64,000 nt of DNA, taken from positions 2,294,001 to 2,358,000 of the forward strand of contig OZ244581.1 of the NCBI GenBank assembly GCA_965217935.1. Direction: 5' to 3'. This stretch comes from JBBROS01 sp965217935. GTDB taxonomy: Bacteria; Pseudomonadota; Alphaproteobacteria; Acetobacterales; Acetobacteraceae. The position numbers were made by a program, and so were the translations under genes. Below the pieces are notes generated by a model. It did not search any database and was not told the origin of the DNA. It saw nothing but the letters and a program-made list of their open reading frames with translations. Shown in pieces: positions 40,308 to 49,306 of the stretch. How positions within the stretch are numbered: position 1 is the stretch's first letter; the number at the start of each line of letters is the position of its first letter.

Positions 40308-40763
40308 TCAGAACGGGAGATGGAGGAATTGGTTGAAAGCGGTTCGTTTGTAGGCTGCGAACGGTTCGCCGTCGGTGAATCCGCGGCCGCGATAGAGGCT
40401 GAGCGCCGGCTCGAACGCCGGGCCGCGCCCGGTTTCCAGGTTCAGCCGAACCATGCCCCTGTTTTTGGCTTCGATAATGATGTGGTCGAGCAGGCGGGAG
40501 GCGACGCCTTTGCGGAGGTAGTCAGGATGGGTGCGCATGGATTTCAGCTCCCCGGCATTGCTAAACGCCCTGAGCGCGCCGACGCCGGCGATGTCGTGGG
40601 CCTGCCAAACGGTCCAGACCGTGATGTCGGAGGTTTGAAGCCCCGCGAGGTCGAGAGCGAAGACGCTGCCCGGCGGGGAGTTCGCGTGCATTTCGGCGAG
40701 ATGGAAGGCCAGAAGCTGGCGGGTCGGCTCCGCTGAGAGGTCGTCTTGGCGGATGGTGAACAT
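40308..40763 (-). CDS. GNAT-family N-acetyltransferase
   Basis: A 151-residue acetyltransferase with the acetyl-CoA binding segment ELKSMRTHPDYLRKGVASRL (R-x-x-G-x-A loop) and the later VRLNLETGRGPAFEPALSLY and GRGFTDGEPFAAY. The acceptor is unknown. The start is the ATG at 40763 overlapping the Uma2 gene stop by one base (TGATG), so the two are translated together. Confidence 0.85.
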   Translation of the reverse strand: MFTIRQDDLSAEPTRQLLAFHLAEMHANSPPGSVFALDLAGLQTSDITVWTVWQAHDIAGVGALRAFSNAGELKSMRTHPDYLRKGVASRLLDHIIIEAKNRGMVRLNLETGRGPAFEPALSLYRGRGFTDGEPFAAYKRTAFNQFLHLPF

Positions 40764-41350
40764 CAGGCCCGCGTTCGACGTAGCCGGGTCGCGCCATAAA
40801 GGTCGGCGACCGGAGTAGTGAGGCCAACGCTTCGCAACGTGAGATCGCCGTCCGTGATGGTTTCTGGCTCGCGTGGCCATGCTCCGTCGGGGCCGCGGCG
40901 CAGGAGGTCTGCGCAGATCGAGACGGTTTTGAGCACCAGGATTTCCTGGACGCTCGGTATGGTGGCGTAAGCCCATACGTTGGCCCAGGTTTGGACTTGA
41001 TTGCTGGGCGAGAGGATTTCGATGATGAGGACGGGCTCGGTGAGAGCTGATTCCTCTTCATCATAGCCGGAGCAGGTAACCGCCGAGTCTGGAATACGCA
41101 GGTTATGGCTGGATTGCACGTGCGGAATGACGCCCGGCGTGACGACGAGGCTACAACGGCCGCCTTGCTCTCGGAGGTGGTTGCGGATCACGCTCCCCAG
41201 CTCTCCTTGCAGCGTGCCGTGAGTTCGATTGGCCGGCGCCATAGCCTGCGGTACGCCGTCGATGAGCTGCCACGCTCTGCCGTCCCCGGATTGCCACGCC
41301 AGGAAATCATCGACCGACATCCGAATGGGAATTTGGGGAAGTGCTGACAT
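40763..41350 (-). CDS. Uma2-family (DUF820) putative endonuclease
   Basis: A 195-residue protein of the Uma2/DUF820 PD-(D/E)XK-like family: MSVDDFLAWQSGDGRAWQLIDG, then RIPDSAVTC and VLIIEILSPSNQVQTWANVW, which hold the conserved acidic residues. These proteins are abundant in cyanobacteria and some alphaproteobacteria; their biological role is unclear. It is coupled to the GNAT gene downstream. Confidence 0.8.
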   Translation of the reverse strand: MSALPQIPIRMSVDDFLAWQSGDGRAWQLIDGVPQAMAPANRTHGTLQGELGSVIRNHLREQGGRCSLVVTPGVIPHVQSSHNLRIPDSAVTCSGYDEEESALTEPVLIIEILSPSNQVQTWANVWAYATIPSVQEILVLKTVSICADLLRRGPDGAWPREPETITDGDLTLRSVGLTTPVADLYGATRLRRTRA

Positions 41351-41435
41351 AAGCCGAGGCTATCGCAATCGGCGTAGGGCTGTCACTTGGATGCGTGGGA
41401 GCAGCCGAAGACGCCCGTCGGCAGCAAAGGCCAGA

Positions 41436-42998
41436 TCAATCGTTTGAGTTTGCCGCCCGGAGAAACGCCGCGGCGGTGCGCAGGCTGAGGGCCATGATCG
41501 TCAGCGCCGGGTTGGCGGCGAGGGAGGAGGGGAAAACCGAGTTGTCGCAGATCCAGAGGTTCTCGATGTCGTGGCTGCGGCCGAAGCGGTCGACGACTGC
41601 GGTGCGGGCATCGTCGCCCATGCGGCACGTGCCGATGGTATGGGCGCTGCGGCGGCAGGACCAGATGTCGGCGGCGCCGGCTTCTTGCCAGATCCTCGTC
41701 ATGAACTCGGTCGCGTGGCGCTCAATCGCGAGTTCGTTGGGGCCGTAGCTGAAATGCACGCGGGCCTTGGGGACGCCCAGCTCATCGGCTTCGTCGGCGA
41801 GTTCCAGGCGGTTGCCCGGCTGGGGCAGGCACTCGCCGTTGATGCCGAGCCCGGCCGCGTGGTTGTAGCGCATGAGCTGGTCGGTCAGCGCCTGTCCCCA
41901 GAGCCCGCGGCCGCGGCCGCGGGAGACGGCATTCGAGTAGGTGACAGGCACGATGCCGAGGCTTTGCACTAAATAGCCGCCGACGAACGGCGCGTCGCGC
42001 GCCCGGACCGGGTCTTCGGTGATCAGCGAGGACGGATAGCCTTTGTTGGGCCGGGTCTCCTGCTCGAAACGGCCCCAGACTTGCGCGGCCACGTGGGCCA
42101 TGTAGTTGCGCCCGATCTGCCCGCTGCTGTTGGCCAGGCCCGTGTGCAGCAGCAGGCGAGGGGTCTCCACCGCGCCCGCAGCAAGGATCAAGGCCCGGCA
42201 GCGCTGGCGATGGTCGATCCCGTCCTTGCGGTAGACCACGGCGGTCACGCGGCCGCGGGCATCGGTCTCGATGCCGTGCACGGTGCATTCGGCGCGGATT
42301 TCCGCCCCGGCGGCGACGGCCAGGGGAAGATAGGTCACGTCCATGCTCGTCTTGGCGCCGATCCGGCAGCCTTGATGGCAATATCCGCAGTTGATGCAGG
42401 CGTGCCGGTGCGGACCGTCGGGCTGATCGACTGGGCGGGAGAGCACGGCGGCGGGGGCGTCGGCGGTGCGGATGCCCAGCCGGCCGCACGCGGCGGCCAT
42501 GATCTGCGCCGGGGCATTGCGCGGGACCGGCGGGTGGGGATAGCGGCGAGAGGGGTCCCAAGGGTAGTCGGCGGGGCCGGAGACGCCGATGAAACGTTCG
42601 ACCTCCTGGTAGAGCTGGGCAAGTTCGGCGTACTCAACGGGCCAGTCGGCGCCCTCTCCGCATTCAGTATAGAGGCAGAGGTCGCGCTGGTCCGCCCTGG
42701 GGCAGAAGGCGCCCCAATGCAGGGTGGAGCCGCCGACGCCCCGACCGCTGTTGTTCATGCCGAACGCTTGCGGTGTTTGCCCGGCGGACAGGCGCTCGCC
42801 GATCCAGTAGATGTCGGCAGCGGCCTCGTCGGCCACGAAGTCGTTCGGGTCCCAATTCCGGCCGGCTTCAAGCGCGACGACGCCCAGGCCCGCGCGGGCC
42901 AGCTCTGCCAGCAACGGCGCCCCGCCGGCGCCGGTTCCGACCACGACCACGTCGACGTCGCCCGAGGCGCCGTGCCGCTTCATGTGATCAAGGTTCAT
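41436..42998 (-). CDS. GMC-family FAD-dependent oxidoreductase (gluconate 2-dehydrogenase large-subunit-like)
   Basis: A 520-residue flavoprotein. The FAD-binding loop VVVVGTGAGGAPLLAELARA is at the N-terminus, followed by GRGVGGSTLHWGAF, a cysteine motif CINCGYCHQGCRIGAK, ALILAAGAVETPRLLL and the C-terminal TIGTCRMGDD and NLWICDNSVFPSSLAANP. This matches the large subunits of membrane-bound gluconate/sugar-alcohol dehydrogenases, but no Tat signal is seen. The start at 42998 overlaps the stop of the upstream hydrolase-fusion gene (ATGA). Confidence 0.87.
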   Translation of the reverse strand: MNLDHMKRHGASGDVDVVVVGTGAGGAPLLAELARAGLGVVALEAGRNWDPNDFVADEAAADIYWIGERLSAGQTPQAFGMNNSGRGVGGSTLHWGAFCPRADQRDLCLYTECGEGADWPVEYAELAQLYQEVERFIGVSGPADYPWDPSRRYPHPPVPRNAPAQIMAAACGRLGIRTADAPAAVLSRPVDQPDGPHRHACINCGYCHQGCRIGAKTSMDVTYLPLAVAAGAEIRAECTVHGIETDARGRVTAVVYRKDGIDHRQRCRALILAAGAVETPRLLLHTGLANSSGQIGRNYMAHVAAQVWGRFEQETRPNKGYPSSLITEDPVRARDAPFVGGYLVQSLGIVPVTYSNAVSRGRGRGLWGQALTDQLMRYNHAAGLGINGECLPQPGNRLELADEADELGVPKARVHFSYGPNELAIERHATEFMTRIWQEAGAADIWSCRRSAHTIGTCRMGDDARTAVVDRFGRSHDIENLWICDNSVFPSSLAANPALTIMALSLRTAAAFLRAANSND

Positions 42999-44317
42999 AG
43001 CACGGGCTCCGGCTCCCAGGATTCGCGTTCGCCGGGGCCGAGGGCGGTGAAGCCGGGTTTCTGGTCCTCGTCGCCGCCGTAGGCGATGCCGCTGTAGCCC
43101 ATCCTGGCCAGGGTCCCCGGATGGCTGACGAACGCGCGGGCGGCGGCGGCGCGCAGGTCCTGGAACCAGAGCTGCATGGCGCTGGCGGCCAGATTGCCCT
43201 GCCATGTTCCATCGGCGATGGCGGCGAGGGTTTGGTCCTGGGCGGCCGAGTCGAGGCGCGCGAAGCCGGGCAGCGCGGCGAGTGCGATGCGATAGGCGTC
43301 GGCGTCGGGCGGAAGCGCGTCGAAGCGCCAGCCGTCGCCCGGCCCGGCGAGCGCGGCGTCTATGCGGGCTGCCAGATCGAGGCCGCTGCCGGGGGGTTGG
43401 GGCAGCACGCGGCCGGTGATGGCGCGCAGCGTGGCCAGGAGATCGGGCGCCAGGACGGTAGGCGCAGGGTCTGGCAACCGGTCGAGGAGGGCCGCGCGGG
43501 TGTTGGCGCTGACGCGGCCGGACATGATCAGGCGAAGATAGGCCGGGTCGAGTTCGGGCGGCGCCCCGAGGTGGGCGCGGATGAGGCTCGCGACCTCCTG
43601 GGCGCGCTCCAGCGGCAACAGGTGCGCGGCGCCGGGGAGCGAGACGAGCTGGGCGTCGGCGAAGTGCGGGGTGAGCAGGCGGGCCTGCGCGTCCGGGCCG
43701 AGCGCCTCGTCGGCGCCGCCGGCGATCAGGAGGGCGGGGGTTTGCAGGATGCCGACCGCGCCGGACCAGTCCTCAAGGCTGCCGGACTCGAGCCACGCCC
43801 GCCAGGCGGCGGGGTTGGTGCGCGCCACTTCCTCGGCAGCGCGGGCGTGGGTTTCAGGATCGAGCGCTTCGGCCACGTTGCCGGCGACGTATCCGACGGC
43901 TTCCCGCAGGCCCTGCTCCGCGCCGCCTCGAAACCACGTCAGCATCTCCGCGCGCTTGCTGTCCAGCATCGGCTCCGGCGCCGGCGGGGAGCCGGCCAGG
44001 GCAATGAGATGCGTCAAGCCTTCGAGGCCCGGCTCGCCCGCCTCGGCCCGTCGAGCGAGCGCTGCCGCAACCTTGGCGCCCATGCTGTGCCCGGCAATGG
44101 CCCAGGGACCAGGGCCGGACGCGCGCTTCGCGGCGGCAACGTGCTCGGCCATCGCGGCGACGCCGTAACCCGGGGTCTCCGCGCTGTCGCCGAACCCCGG
44201 CAGGTCGACCGTGACGGTGCGAATCGGGTGGAGGGCGCGTTGCACGCCCCGCCACTGCCAGCCGGTGCCGCCGAGAAAGGAGAGAAGGAAGAGGGTGGGC
44301 GCGGCGTCGTCGGTCAT
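42995..44317 (-). CDS. Fusion of an alpha/beta-hydrolase with a gluconate 2-dehydrogenase subunit 3-like domain
   Basis: A 440-residue two-domain protein. Residues 1-250 are an alpha/beta-hydrolase with nucleophile elbow GHSMGA (Ser78), an acid in LLIAGGADEALGP and a histidine in LPGAAHLLPLERA. The C-terminal half (LLATLRAITGRVLPQPP to GERESWEPEPVL) has the helical pattern of gluconate 2-dehydrogenase subunit 3, the usual partner of GMC large subunits, with YSGIAYGGDEDQKPGF near the end. It lacks the Tat signal typical of subunit 3. ATGA overlap with the GMC gene supports a complex. Confidence 0.78.
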   Translation of the reverse strand: MTDDAAPTLFLLSFLGGTGWQWRGVQRALHPIRTVTVDLPGFGDSAETPGYGVAAMAEHVAAAKRASGPGPWAIAGHSMGAKVAAALARRAEAGEPGLEGLTHLIALAGSPPAPEPMLDSKRAEMLTWFRGGAEQGLREAVGYVAGNVAEALDPETHARAAEEVARTNPAAWRAWLESGSLEDWSGAVGILQTPALLIAGGADEALGPDAQARLLTPHFADAQLVSLPGAAHLLPLERAQEVASLIRAHLGAPPELDPAYLRLIMSGRVSANTRAALLDRLPDPAPTVLAPDLLATLRAITGRVLPQPPGSGLDLAARIDAALAGPGDGWRFDALPPDADAYRIALAALPGFARLDSAAQDQTLAAIADGTWQGNLAASAMQLWFQDLRAAAARAFVSHPGTLARMGYSGIAYGGDEDQKPGFTALGPGERESWEPEPVL

Positions 44318-44413
44318 GCCCAGCAGGTGGGGGGCGGATTTGTTTCGTCTAGCTATCAGCCTGAGCGGCAGACCCGATACGCCTTCGCGCCTATGCCCGC
44401 ATGACGGCTGCCC

Positions 44414-45262
44414 TCACTTGACCGTCCCCAAAGTCAAGCCCTCGACCAGGTAGCGCTGCAGCGCGGCAAACACCACCGCGACCGGGACCGTGGCGAGCAA
44501 GGCCGCCGCCATGACCTGGTTCCATTCCACGGTGTAGCGCCCGGCCACCAGGTTCACGACCTTGAGCGGCAGCGTCAGCGTCGATTGGTCGCGCAGCATT
44601 GTCAGTGCCACCGGAAATTCGTTCCAGCAGGCGACGAAGGTGACGATGCCGGTCACGGCGAGGGCGGGGATGCTGAGAGGCAGGAAAATGCTCACGACGG
44701 CGCGAAAGCGGGTGGCGCCGTCGATCCAGGCGGCCTGCTCCAGTTCGGGCGGGATCGTCGCGAAGTAGGAGGCGAGCATCCAAGTGGCGAAGGCCAGGTG
44801 GAACCCGGCATAAATGATGACGACCCCGGTGCGGGTGTCCACCAGCGTGCCGCCGCCGATATGGATGGCGGCGGCCATGCGGAACAGGCCCAGCACGAGC
44901 AGGATCGGGGACAGCATCTGCGTGATCAGCAGGAATTGGGCATAGGCGCCCTTGCCGCGGAAGGCGAGCCGGCTCATGGCGTAGGCGGCGGGGAAGGCGA
45001 TCAGCAAGGTGAGGACCGTGCCGCCCACGCTGATGGCAAGGCTGTTCAGCAGGCCGGCGCCGAAACCGACGGCTTGCCACATCTCGGTGAAGTTCTCCCA
45101 GGCCAGGCGGGTTGGCAGCCAGCGCGGCGGGAAGGCGAACACCTCGTCGCGCGGCTTGAGCGCGGTGGAGACCATGACGGCGAACGGGAGCAGCGTCACG
45201 ATCAGCAGCGGGGAGAGCATCGCCCAGCTCCACAACGAGCGGGCGATCATGCGCCTCGTCAT
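44414..45262 (-). CDS. Sugar ABC transporter permease (MalG type)
   Basis: A 282-residue inner-membrane permease with six hydrophobic segments and the ATPase-contact EAA loop, here ELEQAAWIDGATRFRAVVSI. It ends ALQRYLVEGLTLGTVK, the common C-terminus of CUT1 family MalG-like permeases. The start overlaps the stop of the other permease (ATGA). Confidence 0.9.
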   Translation of the reverse strand: MTRRMIARSLWSWAMLSPLLIVTLLPFAVMVSTALKPRDEVFAFPPRWLPTRLAWENFTEMWQAVGFGAGLLNSLAISVGGTVLTLLIAFPAAYAMSRLAFRGKGAYAQFLLITQMLSPILLVLGLFRMAAAIHIGGGTLVDTRTGVVIIYAGFHLAFATWMLASYFATIPPELEQAAWIDGATRFRAVVSIFLPLSIPALAVTGIVTFVACWNEFPVALTMLRDQSTLTLPLKVVNLVAGRYTVEWNQVMAAALLATVPVAVVFAALQRYLVEGLTLGTVK

Positions 45263-46197
45263 GCCATCGTCTCGTCGCGGCGCAGGCGCATGTAGATCAA
45301 CGTGAAGGTCAGCACGATGGCCAGGGTGGCGAGCGAGATGACGGACGCCTGGGCCGGGCGACCGAGCCGGAAGGATTGCTCGTAGAGGTAGGTGACGAGG
45401 ATCTGGGTGTTGTTGTCGGGTCCGCCCTGGGTCATCACCCAGATGATCGGGAACGAGTTGATCACGTTGATCACGTTCAGCACGATGGCGATGTTGAGGA
45501 ACGGCCCGAGCATCGGCAGCGTGAGGTGCCAGAAGGATTGCCACGGCCGCGCGCCGTCGATGGACGCGGCCTCGTAGATGTCGCCCGGGATGGAGGAAAG
45601 GCCGCCGAGCAGGATGGTGGTCGCGAAGGGGATGGAGACGAGGATGCCGACCGCGATCTCGATCGGGAAGGCGGTCGAGGCTTCGGCCATCCAGGGAAAG
45701 GAGGCTTGCATGAGGCCCGACGCGCGCAGGGTGGCGTTGATCATGCCGTAGTCGGCGTTGAACGCCCACAGCCACACGATGGCGGCCATGGCCAGCGAGA
45801 TCGCCCAGGGCAGCATGATGATGGTTCGCGCCAGGCCGCGTCCGTAGAAATCCCGGTGCAGGATCAGGGCGACCGGGATGGAAACCAGGATGGCGCCGCC
45901 GACGACGCCGATGGTCCAGACGAAGGTGCGGACCAGGGCGGCCTGGAAGATCGGGTTGCCGAGCACGGCGGCGTAGTTGGCGAACCCGGCGAAGCCCCGC
46001 ACCAGGCCGAAGCGGGAGACGTTGGAGACGGAGAGGGCGGCGATCTCGTAGGCCGGGTAGCCGATGACCAGCAACGCCGTGAGCAGGCTCGGAAGGATCA
46101 GCAGGAATGCGGCTGGAAACGCGCCGCGGCGCCGCGCTCCCGGGTTGCGCGCGTATGCGTGGCCCGGCACCGCCGCCGCGCCGCCTCGCGGTGACAA
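45259..46197 (-). CDS. Sugar ABC transporter permease (MalF type)
   Basis: A 312-residue permease with six hydrophobic helices and the EAA loop IYEAASIDGARPWQSFWHLT. Also visible are LLILPSLLTALLVIGYPAYE and VMTQGGPDNNTQILVTYLY. The N-terminal start is uncertain: the TTG at 46197 lies 8 bases after the binding-protein gene. Confidence 0.9.
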   Translation of the reverse strand: MSPRGGAAAVPGHAYARNPGARRRGAFPAAFLLILPSLLTALLVIGYPAYEIAALSVSNVSRFGLVRGFAGFANYAAVLGNPIFQAALVRTFVWTIGVVGGAILVSIPVALILHRDFYGRGLARTIIMLPWAISLAMAAIVWLWAFNADYGMINATLRASGLMQASFPWMAEASTAFPIEIAVGILVSIPFATTILLGGLSSIPGDIYEAASIDGARPWQSFWHLTLPMLGPFLNIAIVLNVINVINSFPIIWVMTQGGPDNNTQILVTYLYEQSFRLGRPAQASVISLATLAIVLTFTLIYMRLRRDETMA

Positions 46198-46205
46198 GGA
46201 CCGGC

Positions 46206-47429
46206 CTACTGGCCGAGGGCCTGGTCGGCGCGGGCGGCCGCCTGCTTGAGGGCGGGGCCGGGTTGGGCGGAACCGGTGTAGACCGACTGCACGGCGTCGG
46301 TCACGGCCTTCGCGGTGTCCTCCCAGCCGGTGACGGTGGGGGCGAAGTGCGCGCCGGGCAGCAGGTCCACGAAGGTTTTCAGGCGGGGATCGTCGGCGAA
46401 AGCAGCGTCCTGGGCGACGGCCGTGGTGGTGGGAAGGAAACCCTCGGCTTTGTTGAACTCGACGCGGGACTGCTTTGCGAACAGGAACTCAAGGAACTTG
46501 TAGGCCTCCTGCTTCACCTTGCAGTTGCTGAACATGACGATCGAGTCGGTGACGGCATAGGTCGACGACGTGGCGCCCTTCGGCACGGGGACGATCCCGT
46601 AGTCCAGCGAGGGGGCCTCTTTCGCGATCTGGCCGATCAGGAACGGCGCGGTGATCACCATGCCGAGACGGCCTTGCTTGAACAGGTCCTGCAGGTTCTC
46701 TCGGGTGTAGCTGGTGGGGCCGTCCTCGGTCAGGCCTTTGTCGATCAGCGTTTTGTAAAGCGTGAGCGCCTTCGTGCCTTCGGGGGAATCGAACGCGGCC
46801 TTGCCCTTGCCGTTGAGCACCTCGCCGCCGTAGCTCCACAGCGCGTAATAGTAATAGATGTCGACCTCGGTGCCCTTGCCCTGAATGCCGAAACCCGGCG
46901 TTCCGGCGGCCTTCAGTTTCTCCGACGCGGCCACAACGTCGTCCCACGTGGCCGGGCCGTTCGGGTAGCCGGCTTTGGCGAGCATCGGCTTGTTGTAGAA
47001 CATCGCGCGGGCGGAGGCGGCGATGGGCAGGCCGTATATCTTGCCGTCGATGGTGGCGGGCTTCAGGAACGGCTGGATGAAGCGCGCCTTGAACTCGGGC
47101 GACATGTCCTGGTCGAGCGGCTCGGCAAGGCCGTCCTTGACGAAATCGAGCAGCCAGCGGGTGCCGATGATGGACAGGTCCGGGTTGACGCCGCCGGCGA
47201 TGTCGGTGCGGAGCTTCTGCAGCAGGTTGTCCCAGTTGACGACCTGGATCTTGATGTCGGTTTTGGGATTGGCCTTGTGGAACTCGGCGGCCATCTTCTC
47301 GAAATACGGGCCAGTGGCAGCGCTGTAGTAGGATACGGTGACGTTGACCGTGGCGGCTCGAGCGGGGAGGGGGGCAAGCGAGAGGGCCAGGGCAGCGCCG
47401 GCGAGTAGCGTCGTTCTGATCATCCGCAT
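46206..47429 (-). CDS. Sugar ABC transporter substrate-binding protein
   Basis: A 407-residue periplasmic binding protein of the CUT1 family, with signal peptide RTTLLAGAALALSLAPLPARA. The mature domain has the usual pattern FEKMAAEFHKANPKTDIKIQ, GTRWLLDFVKDGLAEPLD and IDGKIYGLPIAASARAMFYN. It is the first gene of a three-gene importer operon that lacks an ATPase. The substrate cannot be told. Confidence 0.9.
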   Translation of the reverse strand: MRMIRTTLLAGAALALSLAPLPARAATVNVTVSYYSAATGPYFEKMAAEFHKANPKTDIKIQVVNWDNLLQKLRTDIAGGVNPDLSIIGTRWLLDFVKDGLAEPLDQDMSPEFKARFIQPFLKPATIDGKIYGLPIAASARAMFYNKPMLAKAGYPNGPATWDDVVAASEKLKAAGTPGFGIQGKGTEVDIYYYYALWSYGGEVLNGKGKAAFDSPEGTKALTLYKTLIDKGLTEDGPTSYTRENLQDLFKQGRLGMVITAPFLIGQIAKEAPSLDYGIVPVPKGATSSTYAVTDSIVMFSNCKVKQEAYKFLEFLFAKQSRVEFNKAEGFLPTTTAVAQDAAFADDPRLKTFVDLLPGAHFAPTVTGWEDTAKAVTDAVQSVYTGSAQPGPALKQAAARADQALGQ

Positions 47430-47542
47430 GGTCCGCTCCTCCAGATTCGGTTCGGGCGAGCGTGCAACGAAGCTGACGCGGCGTCCAGAGGTTTGAGCAT
47501 CTCTGTCAAGCCGATTGCCGGCTGCATCGGCGGCGCGCTGGA

Positions 47543-48889
47543 CTAAAGGCTCAAACGCACCCCGAGCAGCACGCGGTGGTCATCGTAGCTGCTGCCGAAG
47601 CGGCTGAACCCATTCGAGAAAACGACGTTGTTGTTGCCCCCTCCGGACGTTCGGGCGGTATAGTCGTAGCTTGCCGAGACGCTGATGTTGCGGTTGAGCA
47701 GGTAGCTGGCGCCGGTCCCCACCGAGTAGAGCGTCTGATTGCCGCCGCCTTTATACTCGTTGTAGAATACGCCTGCATTGGCTTGCAGGAGCACGTTGCG
47801 CAGCAGCTCGTGATCGACCGTGAGGGCGCCCGACGTCTCGGTATACCCGGCGGTGGTTTCGTCTGCCGCGTCCTGGATGCGCCGGGACACTGTGCCCGTC
47901 AGGGTGGTCAGGCCGGTCGGATTCCAGATCGCCGACAATTCGGCGATCGGCGCTTGGATCGTGTCGTAGGCGCCCGCGCTGAAGGTCCGAATTTCATATC
48001 CGCCAAGGGCGCGGATGCGAAACAGCCCGGTGACGTCGTAATCGATGCCGCCGAGGATGGCGAAATCGTTATAATCCCGCTTCGGCAGGCCAAGCGGCCG
48101 GTTGCTGAAATTCGCGATGGCGTTGCGCACGATGACGATGACGTTGCGCCGCTCGGCCAATTGATAGCCGGCGGTGACGCTCGGCGTGAACAGCACGCGG
48201 TTGCGGTAGCTTTGGTCGTAGATCGTCCCGCCGATCGTCCCGCTGCTGTAATCATAATTCGAGAACGCGAACGCGGGCGTGACGAACGTCCGGGCGAAGT
48301 TTGCCCGGTAAGCGACGCGGACCGTGTCGATGCGAAAGCTCAGCGCCTGCGCAAGCTGCTGCGGCGTGTTCAGGTCTTGCGGCGTTTGGTTCAGGTTGAG
48401 GTGGTCATACCCGGCCGTGACCGTGTCTTGGCCGATGTCGTAGGAGGCGCCGATCCGCGCCGCCCAGTTGGTATGCGAGACGGCGTCTTGATCCGGATAC
48501 CTGAAATCGTCGACCGACAGGGCCGCGTTCACGTTGACGCGCGACAAGGTCGAGGTCACGTCGACGCCGGCGCTCGACTGGATCAGGGCGCTGCCGCTGG
48601 CTGAGTTGGCGCCCAGCACGTTGCTCTCGTAGCCGACGCGCTCGGTGAGCTGCGGACGGATGACGAAATTGCCGGCGCGTATGCCGGTGCTTTCATAGTC
48701 GGGCCGGCGGCGGGAGATGACGGTGACGCCTGCCTCGTCCGTCAAGCCGCTGATGTCCGGCGAGACAAAGCGGTCGAGGATCTGCGCCTGCGCCGCCCCC
48801 GCGAACAAACCCAAGACCGTTGTCACGGCCGCGGCGACGCAACTGCTCTTGCCTATATTTTCGTTTTGATGCCGTTCCGACCTACGCAT
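47543..48889 (-). CDS. Outer-membrane beta-barrel protein (BBP2-like, exopolysaccharide type)
   Basis: A 448-residue protein with a signal peptide (CVAAAVTTVLGLFAGAAQAQ) and a long run of amphipathic beta strands ending VLLGVRLSL. The order of strands (FVIRPQLTERVGYESNVLGA, AALSVDDFRYPDQDAVSHTN, YNDFAILGGIDYDVTGLF, ELLRNVLLQANAGVFYNEYK) resembles the BBP2 outer-membrane proteins of polysaccharide loci. I chose the ATG at 48889. It diverges from the two genes at 49021-50596. Confidence 0.72.
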   Translation of the reverse strand: MRRSERHQNENIGKSSCVAAAVTTVLGLFAGAAQAQILDRFVSPDISGLTDEAGVTVISRRRPDYESTGIRAGNFVIRPQLTERVGYESNVLGANSASGSALIQSSAGVDVTSTLSRVNVNAALSVDDFRYPDQDAVSHTNWAARIGASYDIGQDTVTAGYDHLNLNQTPQDLNTPQQLAQALSFRIDTVRVAYRANFARTFVTPAFAFSNYDYSSGTIGGTIYDQSYRNRVLFTPSVTAGYQLAERRNVIVIVRNAIANFSNRPLGLPKRDYNDFAILGGIDYDVTGLFRIRALGGYEIRTFSAGAYDTIQAPIAELSAIWNPTGLTTLTGTVSRRIQDAADETTAGYTETSGALTVDHELLRNVLLQANAGVFYNEYKGGGNQTLYSVGTGASYLLNRNISVSASYDYTARTSGGGNNNVVFSNGFSRFGSSYDDHRVLLGVRLSL

Positions 48890-49020
48890 CCACCCGTCCA
48901 ATCACCATGCTATAAACACGGGCTTAATGATGCCCGAGACATATCGACGGAGTGGGTATATCTGAGGCAGCGGAGCGAAGGATAGCCAGCTTTCGCCTGA
49001 CCTGTGGTGGAGAGATGATT

Positions 49021-49299
49021 ATGTCTTGGCGGTGTGCATTTGTTGCAATCGTGCTCGCGGCGGCCTGTGTTCCGGCTCGGGCGCAAGGGCTGGCGCCCGA
49101 GGCGTTGGCCAAACGCGACATCGGGAAACTCTGCAAGCGGGAGACGCTTCGGTATTGCCCAGCGTTCAAGGCCCGGACGCCGACGCCGCGCAACCAGGCG
49201 ATCTGCTTGCGCCCTTACAAGATGAACCTGTCGTTCGGCTGCCGCCGCGCGGTCAGCACGATCATGCAGCCGCAGCAGCCGCAGCAACCGCAGGAGTAG
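49021..49299 (+). CDS. Small secreted cysteine-containing protein
   Basis: About 92 residues: signal peptide MSWRCAFVAIVLAAACVPARA, then IGKLCKRETLRYCPAFKA, AICLRPYKMNLSFGCRR (four cysteines in the mature part) and a glutamine/proline tail PQQPQQPQE. GGAGAG precedes the ATG at 49021. No family recognised. It is followed 7 bases later by the polymerase-like gene. Confidence 0.55.
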   Translation: MSWRCAFVAIVLAAACVPARAQGLAPEALAKRDIGKLCKRETLRYCPAFKARTPTPRNQAICLRPYKMNLSFGCRRAVSTIMQPQQPQQPQE

Positions 49300-49306
49300 C
49301 CCGGCC

